A stretch of 64,000 nt of DNA from Anaeramoeba flamelloides. Its lineage: Eukaryota; Metamonada; Anaeramoebidae. Below the pieces are notes generated by a model. It did no database searches. It was not told the DNA's origin and worked only from the letters and a program-made list of their open reading frames with translations. Location of the stretch: the NCBI GenBank assembly GCA_027625915.1, contig JANTQA010000026.1, positions 6,448,001 to 6,512,000 of the forward strand, given 5' to 3'. Below, piece after piece: positions 21,850-32,185 of the stretch. Position 1 is the stretch's first letter, and each line of letters opens with the position of its first letter. A program made the translations under genes and the position numbers.

Positions 21850-23545
21850 CATGGTTGACAAAAATTCTGACATTTTTAGAAAAAAAATTTATTTTTTCAT
21901 TCTTAGATCTTACTGAATAAATATTTTTGTTATTTTTCAACGATTAAACTATGAAAAAAATATATTTTACTTTGAATTTCAATTACAGAAATGTTTTTAA
22001 AGTTTTTTTCAACAAAAAGAAGAAACTTCACAACACGATCCTGAAAAAATTTTTTCAAAAAAAAACATTTACTAATTTTTTACTTTTTGATAACCTCACT
22101 TATAATAAATAAAATTAACTAATAAAAGATCTTTGATCAAAAATTATTTTTCAAGATATTCAAAATTTAAGTTAGAAAATCCAAATTTTACAGGCTCTAT
22201 TAATATTTTTTTCTAATTTAATAGTAAAAAATTTAAATATTTTTTTTTTCACACCTAAGAGGTTATAATCATATATTTTAAAAACATTTTAAATTTTAAA
22301 AATATGATTTAAATGAATAACAAATTTTTTTAGTGTATTAAAGAATAATTATTGATATAAATTGGAAAACAATATTTTTTTTTTTTTGATTTTCCGTTAG
22401 GTTTTCCTGGGTTTTTTGTTTGTTTGGAAAATCAGTAGATTTCCATTAGTTTTTTTTGAGTTTTCTATTTATTTATAAAGTACTCTAGTTTTTTTTGAGG
22501 TTTTTTATGTTATTTGGAAAAATATATTGATTTTGGTTAGGTTTTTTTTACTTTTTGTAATAAACCGAAAATTTATTAAAATTTTCTGTTTATTTCAAAA
22601 AGTAAAAAAAACCTAGAACACTTCACAAATAAATAGAAAACTCAAAAAAACCTAACTAAAATCAATAGATTTTACAAATAAAATAGAAAACCTCTAAAAA
22701 ACCTAGAACACTTAACAAATAAAAAGAAAACTCAAGAAAACCTAGGACACTCTCGTTAGGTTTTTAATTTTTGAAATAAAAAGAAAATATTAGAAATTTT
22801 TTTTATCTCTAAAATTGAAAACAACCTAGGAAATATATAGCACTCTACAGAACTTGACGATACTTATTGTTAGGTTCTCCAGGGTTCAAATTAATTGGGA
22901 AAAATCTTTGGATTCACTGAATTGTTTAAAATTCCAGAAAAAAATAACTAACAAAAGTTACAATCAAGTGCTGAGATTTTCTTGAGGATTTCTAGTTTTA
23001 TTTGTCAAATCTATTGATTTTAAAAATAAACAGAAAATTCAAGAAAATCTAATTACTATTTAAAGAATTTAAAGATATTGAGTAAAATCCCTGATTTTAT
23101 TCTATTCTTTTAAATTTTGGAAAACCTAACGAAAGTGTCCTAGGTGTTTTTTACTTTTTGGAATAAACTGAAAATTTCTTATATTTTCTGTTTATTTCAA
23201 AAATTAAAAAAAACCTAACCATATAATCAATAAAAGAAATATTTGTTCCATTTTATAAGAAAAAATAATTCTTTAATAGTAAAATGAATTTATTCCCTAT
23301 TTGAAAAATATTCATCAGATTTAAAATAATTTTAAAATATAATTTAATGACCTTTTAGCGAGAAGAAAAGAAATTATTCAAATTTTTTACTATTAAATTT
23401 CAAAAAATCCAAATACAACCTGTAAAATTGGATTTTTCAACTTAAATTTTGAATATCTTGAAAAATATTCTTTGATCAAAGATCTTTTATTCGTCAATTG
23501 TATTTATTATAATTGAAAAAAAATTTTTCAGGATCGTGCTGTCTA
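21850..23545. repeat. Large inverted repeat enclosing a hairpin array
   Basis: The left arm, about 22030-22255, carries ATCTTTGATCAAAAATTA and AATCCAAATTTTACAG. It returns in reverse complement at about 23385-23545. Between the arms lies the module array at 22385-23225. The arms belong to family F8 (13600-14260). Nothing coding is visible. Confidence 0.6.
22385..23225. repeat. Array of palindromic modules, densest copy
   Basis: At least four palindromes of about 70-85 bp follow one another. Typical ends are TTAGGTTTTTTTTACTTTTT and its inverse, AAAAAGTAAAAAAAACCTA, around a short AAAATTT-like centre. A second type has GAGTAAAATC and AATTTTGGAAAACCTAACG. Linkers contain CACTCTAC, CTTGACGA and CACTTAACAAATAAA. 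Single-strand transcripts would fold into a row of stem-loops. Confidence 0.6.
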
Positions 23546-23983
23546 TTATTTACAGAATAAGAGAAAGGAAACTCATGTTATGTGACTTTTTTTTATCCTC
23601 ATAACCGCCAGTCGAGTGAAGGTTTTTAAATTGTGAAAGTACCAAAACAGAAGAAATAGTCTACAAAAAGTGCTTTTGAATTATTAGTTAAAGTTTGAAA
23701 ATTTCTCTCAAAGATAATGACAGGATAAACAAACCAAAAAGGTAAAAAATGAAAAACTTTCGTCTACAAAAAGTTAATACAACAATTTTGTCTCTCCTTT
23801 GAAAAAAGGTTGTGGTCCACAATAAAACTATTTTTTTCTAAAAATCATTTTTTATCAATCCCAAATAATCGAGTTTTTTCACACTTAAAATATTCTTCAA
23901 CAAGAAGATCAACCAAACTTTTTGTTTTTTGTTTCCAACTAACCACACACCAAAGTGAAGTCAAACGATTTTGAATAATTCGA

Positions 23984-25030
23984 ATGAGTGAGAAAGAAAA
24001 AACTCAACAATTGGAAAAACAACTTTTAGAGATCTGTAGCATGTTTAGTGAGCACCATCCTCAGGTTGTTGCGGTACTCTTCAAAAGAAATAAATACTCT
24101 GTACCACAAACCATCGACGAACTTATAAACATCCCGCCAGAAACGAGCTATTATGATCTTGTCCCACAAAATAATTCCAACAGGGGAAACCAACAATACA
24201 GGATCAACGAGCAATTCAGGAACCAAAAACAGCAATACTATGGCCAACAATTTCACCAATTACCAAGGTTTAAAAATATAACCGGCTACCAGCAGTATGC
24301 CCTCGATCACAACAAGAAAAATTATCAACAATATGGCGATAATCCAAAGAATTTTAATAAGAATATGATAAATAACAATCAAATACAGAGCAGGAACCAG
24401 AATAATAATCAACCTCAAACCAAGAATAATAATCGGGTTAATAACCTTGGGAAGTCATTAGAATCCAATACTGACGAAGAAATCAAAGAAAAAAAAACCG
24501 AAAAAAAGAAAATAAAGTTCAAACCTTTCAAAGAACTCACCCAAGAAGAAATAAAACAAATCAGCAACGATGAAAAATTCGCTCGTGAATTAGCTAAACA
24601 AGAATTTTTAAGGCAGTACCCCGACTACAAGCTAAATTTGGAAGAGAATTCCGGTGGAGGGCTTTGGAGCTCGTTTATGAAAAAATGGAAGAAAAAAAAT
24701 ACATCGAGCAAGGAGAAAAAAACTAACAAAAAACAAAAAAATACAAAAAATTTATACACCAAATTGCCAATAGACTCTGACGAAGAACAAGAAAAATCTG
24801 ATCCTTCCTCAGAAACGAGCGAGGGTTCTGATCAAAACGAAAAAGAAAACGATCAGGAATTTGTAATAATTGAAAATGAAAATGAAAATGAAAAGGAATA
24901 TCGATATGGAGATAATGATGAAAAAGAAAAGAAGCAACCAGATATATATCAAACCTTTTTTGATGATGAACCAGACTTGGGGATTGAGGGTGCAGTGGAA
25001 CTTCAAGAAATCACTTTTAATTATGATTAA
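23984..25030 (+). CDS. CUE-domain protein, N/Q-rich with acidic tail
   Basis: A 348-residue protein in one exon, stop TAA. Residues about 9-48 look like a CUE/UBA-type ubiquitin-binding helical bundle: LLEICSMFSEHHPQVVAVLF, then IDELINI. CSMFS stands where CUE domains have MFP, and ELI where they have the final LL. Residues 60-165 are dominated by Q, N and Y, a prion-like low-complexity linker. Residues 175-215 hold a second conserved block, FKPFKELTQEEIKQIS followed by DEKFARELAKQEF. Short DE-x-x-ARxLxxxE motifs of this kind are common in CUE/UBA adaptor proteins. Residues 225-250 are strongly basic and the C-terminal 90 are acidic. No membrane segment or signal peptide is present. The role is probably ubiquitin-linked sorting or turnover; the exact family is not known to me. 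Confidence 0.75.
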   Translation: MSEKEKTQQLEKQLLEICSMFSEHHPQVVAVLFKRNKYSVPQTIDELINIPPETSYYDLVPQNNSNRGNQQYRINEQFRNQKQQYYGQQFHQLPRFKNITGYQQYALDHNKKNYQQYGDNPKNFNKNMINNNQIQSRNQNNNQPQTKNNNRVNNLGKSLESNTDEEIKEKKTEKKKIKFKPFKELTQEEIKQISNDEKFARELAKQEFLRQYPDYKLNLEENSGGGLWSSFMKKWKKKNTSSKEKKTNKKQKNTKNLYTKLPIDSDEEQEKSDPSSETSEGSDQNEKENDQEFVIIENENENEKEYRYGDNDEKEKKQPDIYQTFFDDEPDLGIEGAVELQEITFNYD

Positions 25031-27586
25031 ATGATTTCTAAAAATCTATATTTTGTATTTATATGGCAAAAATAATAATAATTATTTTATTTTATTTTAT
25101 TTTGTTACAAAAGATGGAACAAAGCACAAAAGCGGTGAGGAAAAAAACCAAATAAATAAAAAATTACACCTTTTGAATCTTCGGGTGTGGGGAAAAAACC
25201 CTTTTTACTGAAGCTATGACATTTTTTTTACCTTTAATCTTTTTTTTTTTATTTTATTTTAAAATTAAATAAAATTAAACACAAAACTTGGATATTATTA
25301 AACAAATTTTCCTGTTTTAAGAATTTGGTTTTAGTGGAGAGAAGTTAAAAGGTTTCAAAAAAAAAAAAAAAAATTGTAAGTGTAATTAAAATAAATGGAT
25401 ATGGAGTAAGTACAAAATATGTTTTAGATATAAATATTTAATTAGAAGGTAAATAATTCGTAAAACAAAATTCAATAATTCCAAGATACTGATTTTTTTA
25501 TTTTGGGAAAAAAAAACTGTTTAACAGCACATGTATCAAGCAATAAAATTGAAAATTCTCCGATAAAACTATTACTTTAATTAACATTTCACCCCTGTTC
25601 ATAAAGTTTATTTACAAGAAAAATAAAATCCCAGAACTTAGAAATCGAAAGGATCTCCTTTTTATTGTTTTTAGTAGTACGACAAGCTTTAAAACTATTT
25701 ATTTAGAAAAAAGGGTGCTTTTTTGGGGTAAAAATTTCAAAAGAAATGTGACTATGATTTTGGTTATATTTGACTTTAGGGTATTTTTTTGAATAAATAA
25801 AAACCAATAGTTTTTAAAACATTTTATCATCTGAAGAAAAATAAAAGAATGAAAAAAAAAATTATTAATGATAAATATTCCTTTTCCTTGATTATTCATG
25901 GTTCAATGAATTGATTAAAATCTAGGATTATGCTAGATTCTTTTAATTGTCGGAAAACCAAACAAAGGTGTCCATCAATTGCTGTAGAGTGCCGTTAAGT
26001 GTTTATGTTTTCCAGAATTCGAAAGAATTGAGTAAAATCTTTGATTTAACTCAATTCTTTTAAATTCTGGAAAACCTAACTGCAATTTTTTTTAATCTCA
26101 AGAAATAAACCATAATTTCAATAACTTTTCTTATTATTTCTTACAGGAAAAAAAAGTTAAATAGGATTTTCCTGAATTCTTTTAAATTCTGGAAACCCTA
26201 ATGGAAAATCTAACCGTGGTTTTTTTTTTTACCTTTTGAAATAAACTGAAAGTTAATTGAATTTTCAGTACATTACAGAAATTAATAAAAAACTTATGGA
26301 AAAGTATGTCAAGTGTATAGATTTTCTTGGGGTTTTTGATTTAATTTGTTAAGTGTTCTAGGTTTTTTTTACTTTTTGAAATAGAAAACTCAAAAAAACC
26401 TAACGAAAATCAATAGATTGCTCAAATAAACATAAAACACAAGAAAACCTAAACACTTTCCAGCTCTTGGTATCTAATAATTGATTAAAAGTAAAATGGT
26501 TCGTTTCTTTTTTTAGTTTAATTAAATCTTCTTAATCCCTTTTGATTTTATTGTTAGTTTGTCAATTGAATTTTATAAGTTTTTTGAAGTATGAGTGATA
26601 TTTTCATTAATTTATATTTTAATTTAAATTTTTTGTTTATTTATTGAAATTATCATATTTTCGATCTGGAATAATTTTTTGTAAAAAGAATTTGTGTTTT
26701 TCTGTTTATTTTACATATTCCAGTAATATAGGAATTAATCCAAAAATTTAAAATAATCTAATGTAATAATCCAAAATTTTAATTGTGTAGCACTTATATT
26801 AATTAATTTCATTCAAGCTTTAAATAATCTAATTTTCAACCCAATATTCTGAGAATTTTTATTGAATAATTGTTGAACAATTATTTTATGATTCTTTAAA
26901 TTTTTTCAAATTATGGAATTGATGTAAAATTTATACAAATAAATATTGAAATATTTATATTTTTATAAATCTTTCAAAATAACCGTTAAACCTTTATTAG
27001 GTTTTCATTCAAATTGTTTAATAATTTCAGAAATTACATTTAATTTTTGATTTTTACTTAATTTTTATTTCAATTTATAATTAAGATTAAATCATCTGTG
27101 ATTTTTAACAATAGTCTTTTCCTGGTATTGTATTTAATAAAAGAAATTGTCTTTAATAAAAGAAAGTGTGAAATTAACGTAAAAATATCTGATAGAGTAT
27201 CTTATTTGAATATATTCATAATTTGATTATTGTTAGTTATAATTCCATGATTAGATTGATAAGAATTGTTCCATTTTTGAGAAATGTTTTAAGTTGTAAC
27301 TGAATTTGAAAAGAGTTATTGTGAATAATATTAAAAAAAAAAAAAAAAGCAAATTTAGTAACTGTATTTATTTGTTATATTTTATTAAAAATAATTAATA
27401 AATTATTATTATTTTTTTTGAAAAATAGAACAAAACAAATTGATCTTTAATTTATTAAATATTAATAAAATGATATATATATAGAAATATATATAATATA
27501 TGTAGATATATAAATAGATAGATAGATATATAGTTCAAATTAAGAAATTACTAATAAATCAATTAAAAAAAAATTTTTTTTTTGAA
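25031..27586. other. Intergenic stretch with hairpin modules
   Basis: Lies between the 3' ends of the convergent CUE and importin genes. The section 25915-26465 holds palindromic modules of the 22.4 kb type, including GTTTTCCAGAATTCGAAAG and its inverse, TTCTGGAAAACCTAAC. TA-rich and GATA-like simple repeats stand at 27470-27535. No gene is visible. Confidence 0.5.
25915..26465. repeat. Palindromic hairpin modules, copy 4
   Basis: A clean palindrome of about 75 bp at 26005-26080 is followed by TTTTCAGTACATT- and CTTTTTGAAATA-containing modules. The linker has TGTAGAGTGCCGTTAAGTG, the inverse of the CACTCTAC spacer near 1960. Confidence 0.55.
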
Positions 27587-30500
27587 TTAATTATTATTTA
27601 ATTTACTAAAAATTTGATTTATACAATTAAATATTTCTTCATTTGGATGTAAATGAAGTTTTTCGATTTTTTGAATATCAATTTTATTTTTAATTAAATT
27701 CTTGTGTGTTGAATCCAAAATAGTGTTAAGAGCTTCGGCAGCAAAATAAATGTATTCCTCTGAGTTTATATTTAAACATTTGATAAACAAATCAATTGCT
27801 GGTGAATTTACCAAAAGTTTAATTTGTTTTTCGTTGTTTCTCGCTAGATTGGTTAATGCTAACAAAGCTAAATTATGTTTATTTGCCAATTTACAGAGCT
27901 TGGTTGTATGTTCATTAGTAATATAAGAGTTGTATTTTAAAGTGATTGTGTAAAAAACTAAACTAATATATTTTTGAATAAAAAAATTTTGAGAATCTAA
28001 TAAATTTGAAAATAACTGTATTGGGATCGCTTTAAAAACTTTTGGTATATTTTCAGGGGTTAATAAAATGGACGATAAGATTTGTAAGGTTGAACAAACG
28101 ATTTCATAAAATTCATTATTTATTGTAATTTTAAAATTGGTTACGTATTTAACCATTTGTTTGCCAATTACTTTCTCCTCTGCAAGATAACTTAAGCAAA
28201 ACAAAGCATCTAATAAAATCTCTGGATTTGTGGTTTCCTTTAATACCGAAATTAAAATTGGAATCATCTTTTCAGAATATTTATTTATATCAACTGATCT
28301 TCCAGATAATAAATTTGAAAAGCATCCAATGATACTATATTTTAATTTTTGATCGGTTGTTCTAATATACAAATCATGGAGATGAGAAATTATATTTTGT
28401 TCTAATAATAAATTTTGGTTATCCTTTGATTTATTTGAAATGTTGCTAGCCATAATAACACCCTATTAAATACCAAAAATAAAATAAAAAACAATTAAAT
28501 AAAAAGAGTATAAGGGGGGTAAGAGTTATATATTTAAAGGGTTGATTTATCATAAAATGGATTTATTTAGAACTTGAAAGAAAAATATTCTTTAAGAATC
28601 TTTCTTTACATTTTTTTTATTATGTTAATAAGAATTTTTATAAGAATTTTTATAAGAATACGAAATTAAATTTAATCTAGTAATATCATCTTAAAATAAG
28701 TAAACTCTTTTTCAAACAAAACGACACGCCTCTCAAATCATCAATATTATTGAATTTGATTGCTAATAAGATAATTTCTTATTGGAAATTTTCATTTTAA
28801 TTATTCATATTTTTATTTTTTGCTTTTTTTTATTTTTGGATATTGAACATTTGGAAAATGAAAAAACAAGATAAGAAGAAATCAATTTAGAAATAATCTG
28901 ACAGTATAAAAACGGAAACAGTTTAAGTTTGATTTCGTATGAGCTAGATGTTGGAATTTTGAAAGACCATTATTGGATTGAAGCATGGAAGAAAGAAAAG
29001 AGAAAGTAAAGAAAAAAAAAAAAAAACAATTCCAACAAAAGACCGAGATGAATTGTGGCTTTATCTTGAAAATGAGGCTTTAAAGAACAAAAGTTTGATG
29101 TGTAATGAGTTATCAATAAAATGTAAAGAATTTTTTTCCAATCCAACGTATTAAAAGGTTTTTATTGATTTTATAAATTTTTTTCTTTTCAATTTACAAA
29201 ACGAGATTTCTCATTTCAAATATAGGGCACACCAATTTTTAAAATATTTAATTTTAATTTTTATTGTTTTGTTTTAATTAGTTTTAAATATTCAGTTGAG
29301 TTTTTTTTTTATGTTTTAAAGTGTTTTTTAGATTTTAGAATGATACTACAATTAATTTGATTTAATTATGAATAATTCTTGAAAATTTATCTGTCCGTTT
29401 ATTTGAAAAAGAGTTTATTTTAATATTTTTAAAGTAGAGTAATTTTTAAAAAGGTGTGATAAAAAAGTTTTTAGAAAAATTCTTAATAGAGTAAATAAAC
29501 TTCAAAAAATACATTTTCAGTACATTATTAAAAAAGTTTTGAAATGGCTTTTTTAAGACTGCCTATTACATGAAGTTCCACTTTTAAGGAACAAAAAAAT
29601 CCCAAATTAAATTTGTGGGATAAAATATTCTCAAATTAAACCATATTTTTTTGCAATTTTTTTTTAACACAAATAATTTTAAAAGAATCTGAATTTTGTA
29701 CTTTAATTTGTAATTTTTTTTGTGTCTTAATTTTAGTTGATTTTTTTGTGCCTTAAAAGTGGAACTGGCTGTATCAATTTTTGATATATTCAAAAAAATG
29801 TAAAAATATTTTCAGTTCATTTGCCTTTTTATAAAAAGTGGTAATGAATACTTTCAAAAAAATTCATTCAAAAAAAAACATTTCCAAAGGCAACTATTTT
29901 TCCAAAGTTTCCTTATATTTAAACCAAAAAACATTCTTTCTTCATCTTTGTTCAAAACTGGGTGAAAAAAATTAAAAATTGGAAATTTAACTAAAAGGTA
30001 TTCTACCTTTTTTTGAATTTATCCATTATTATTAATGAAAAAATTGTTAAAAAATAAAAAAAAAAAATTCTATGTTAATCGGGCTCAAACTAATGACCAA
30101 ATAAATCAAGTTAAAAAATCTCTTTAACCATATACTTGAAAGGTATAAAAAAAAATTATTTCCTTTTTTTTTTTTTCAAATGAATTTTTATTTTTATAAC
30201 ATCAATTTCTAGTCTAATATATATATATATATACATTGCTATTGAGTGGAAATCAATAGATAAAACAAATTTTTTCTATGTTATATTACAATATCTGATG
30301 AAATGAATAAATTCTTTAAGCGGCTAGTCTCTACAAATGTGTAAAAAGTGATGTCTTAATATTTTAATTTTTTTTGACTAATTTCTAAATAAGGATTTAT
30401 TATCTAGAAATGTGTTTAATATTGATAAATAAACAGGGGTTTTCAAATTTAAGTAATTGGCAAAAAATTTTCTCAATCTCGATTAAATTTACGTAAAAAA

Positions 30501-31382
30501 AATATAAAAGAGATTAGTCCCTTAAAAAAAGTATGAACAAAAAATTTTTTTTAATTTAGAACGGTTAATAGATCTAATGAAGTTTGTCATTCATGTTATA
30601 GACACTTTTGAAATTTTTATTGTCATTCTTTTTTTTAAAACAACTTTAGGAAACATTTCTTGAGAGATATAATTAAGATCTTTCATAACCTTTTATTAAT
30701 ACACACGACAGAAATCTATGATTGATAAAAATTCAAGTTTGAATATTCAAAATTTTATTACGTCTTTGTGGTTCGAGAACCTTTTTCTGGAATTAAAATT
30801 TTTGTTCGAAATAGATTTTTTGTTAATTGTTTTGTTTTTGAAAATTAAATTATTTACCAATTCGGCAATTCCAAGATCACAACCCAGTAAAAAAGGTATT
30901 TTTGAGATTAGCTCATTTGTTGTGTTTTGGTTTGAAATATGAACAATTAAATTCGTAAAGATCCAAGCAGAATTCAAAAGAAATTCACGTGCGGTGCTTT
31001 TCTTGAAAGCTTGCATTAGCACCTTTATGAACTCCGTATCTTGAAGGATTTTCTCGTAGGGAATGCTGATTGAACAAGAGAGCAAAATCCGAATACACTT
31101 AATTGCTTTGTTTTGCTCCTCAATGGTTCCAGTCTTTACTTGGCTCATCCAATCGATCAGGCCTTGAAGGTTCAAAAACGAGCCGTTTTCAAACCATTTG
31201 TCTGGATCTTCTTTCATTACCATTGATTGTTCATATGAACCAACAATCTTTCGTTTACGATCAAGTATCTGCTCTGTTTTTGATTTGGACTGTTCAAGAA
31301 GACTTTGAATTCTCTTGGTTTTGGCTGTTTCATAGTCAAGGGTTTTTTTAAACAGTTTTTTTCTTTTATCTAGTCTTGACAT
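27587..31382 (-). CDS. Importin alpha (karyopherin alpha), divergent, split by a 2.4 kb intron
   Basis: Exon 1 (31382-30858) starts MSRLDKRKKLFKKTL and ends at TTG before the donor GTAAAT. Exon 2 (28462-27587) follows the acceptor AATAG. Both junctions are phase 0 and restore GIAEL-GVIMASNIS, which aligns with the ARM2 stretch QAVWALGNIA. The product is about 466 residues, against 500-530 usually. A basic importin-beta-binding region fills residues 1-45 (KRKKLFKK, DRKRKI), then ARM repeats follow: LLNSAWIFTNLI, GCFSNLLSG, LLDALFCLSYLAE. Importin alpha carries NLS cargo to importin beta for nuclear entry. The Asn ladder is partly kept, but the Trp ladder is lost in most repeats (W to M, I/G and F), so cargo binding may be altered. 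The start at 31382 is chosen because it opens the IBB; an in-frame ATG at 31409 is possible. The gene could also be a paralogue rather than the main importin alpha. Confidence 0.8.
28870..29160 (+). pseudogene. Possible DNA-transposon transposase N-terminal relic inside the importin intron
   Basis: Two coding-like stretches follow each other on the plus strand. The first contains NSLSLISYELDVG and DHYWIEAWKKEKRK. The second contains DRDELWLYLENEALKNKSLM and CNELSIKC. They are in different frames around an A15 run near 29011-29026. The pattern of two helix-turn-helix-like blocks joined by a basic linker recalls the DNA-binding region of Tc1/mariner transposases, but the likeness is weak. Codon use is richer in G and C than the surrounding intron. 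Confidence 0.25.
29569..29771. mobile_element. Mariner-type palindromic MITE, copy 4, in the importin intron
   Basis: The ends are decayed (GTTCCACTTTTAAG and CTTAAAAGTGGAACTGGCTG), with TA on both sides. Internal words match the other four copies. It adds about 200 bp to the intron. Confidence 0.7.
30071..30149 (-). pseudogene. tRNA-like relic
   Basis: On the minus strand TATATGGTTAAAGAGA resembles a D-arm/A box, and GGTCATTAGTTTGAGCCCGA resembles a T-arm/B box at the right distance. The T stem is broken, and I cannot pair an acceptor stem. It may be a degenerate tRNA, an organellar tRNA fragment or a tRNA-derived SINE head. Confidence 0.25.
30316..30525. mobile_element. TTAA-flanked MITE, copy 2, in the importin intron
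   Basis: Runs from TTAAGCGGCTAGTCTC to GAGATTAGTCCCTTAA, 210 bp. It shares the inner word GACTAATTTCTAAATAAGG with the other copies. It is the second element that enlarged this intron. Confidence 0.7.
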
Positions 31383-31539
31383 AAATGTTTTGTTAAGAAT
31401 ATTTAACAACTGATTGAAAAAGTAAAAAATGGTTTTATTTTAAGTTTTTTCACAATAGGGTTGTGATACTCAATAAACAAAAAAGATTTTTTACAGGACT
31501 CCATTACTAATACCTTATTTTAAAAAGTTTTTGGGTGGA

Positions 31540-32185
31540 AGATTATTTTTCTAATATTGTAAGGTTTCAGTACTCAAATAATTTCAAGAAAGGATCTGAA
31601 TATTATGAAGAAAATAATTTTATTACCTTAAGGTTCACAATCCCTGAATTTGAAAAAACATTATCTTGTGTCGGGTGTAGTGGCTTGTTAATTTGGTTCT
31701 TAACTGATGGATCTTTAGCTTGGTATGAGTTTTAATACTGATTCAAAATGGTAATTTTTGACAATTTAATTTTTTTTTTACCAAATCTGAATTGATGATT
31801 GTCAGATTAATTGGATGGAACTTTAGTTATAAAAAAATATGGGTTGTGTGTTGTTGATTGAAATTTTTAATCAGTTTTGGTTTTATTTGGAAGGTTTTAA
31901 AAAAAATGTTTTTTCATATAGTTAATTTAGTAAAAAAAGTAAATGAAAATTTTTTTATACAGCCCAAAAATTTAAAATTTATTCTTGAACACCTACCAAT
32001 TTATTAATCTTAAACTCTTCAATTCAGAAATTGGAAAAAAAAAATTAAATTGTCAAAAATTACCATTTTGAATCAGTATTAAAACCCATACCAAGCCCAA
32101 GATCAAGCAGCTAAGAACCAAATTAACAAACCACTCACCTGAAATAAGATAATCTTTTTTCAAATTTCAGGGATTGTAAACCATA
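31540..32185. repeat. Inverted-repeat element, family F5
   Basis: About 31620-31790 is the reverse complement of about 32030-32180. Shared words are GGTTCACAATCCCTGAA (or GGTTTACAATCCCTGAA), GTTAATTTGGTTCTTA, TTGGTATGAGTTTTAATACT and AAATGGTAATTTTTGACAAT. The open frame 31535-31735 lies in the left arm and is an arm artefact. The element sits just upstream of the importin 5' end. Confidence 0.65.

Noticed and set aside
22385-23225. CRISPR-like reading of the regularly recurring TTAGGTTTTTT/AAAAAACCTA words
   Set aside because: Units are palindromic, differ in length and order, and have no unique spacers of constant size. CRISPR is also not expected in a eukaryotic nuclear genome.
31535-31735. 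66-residue open frame next to the importin start
   Set aside because: It covers one arm of an inverted-repeat element, and the other arm carries the same sequence inversely without an open frame.
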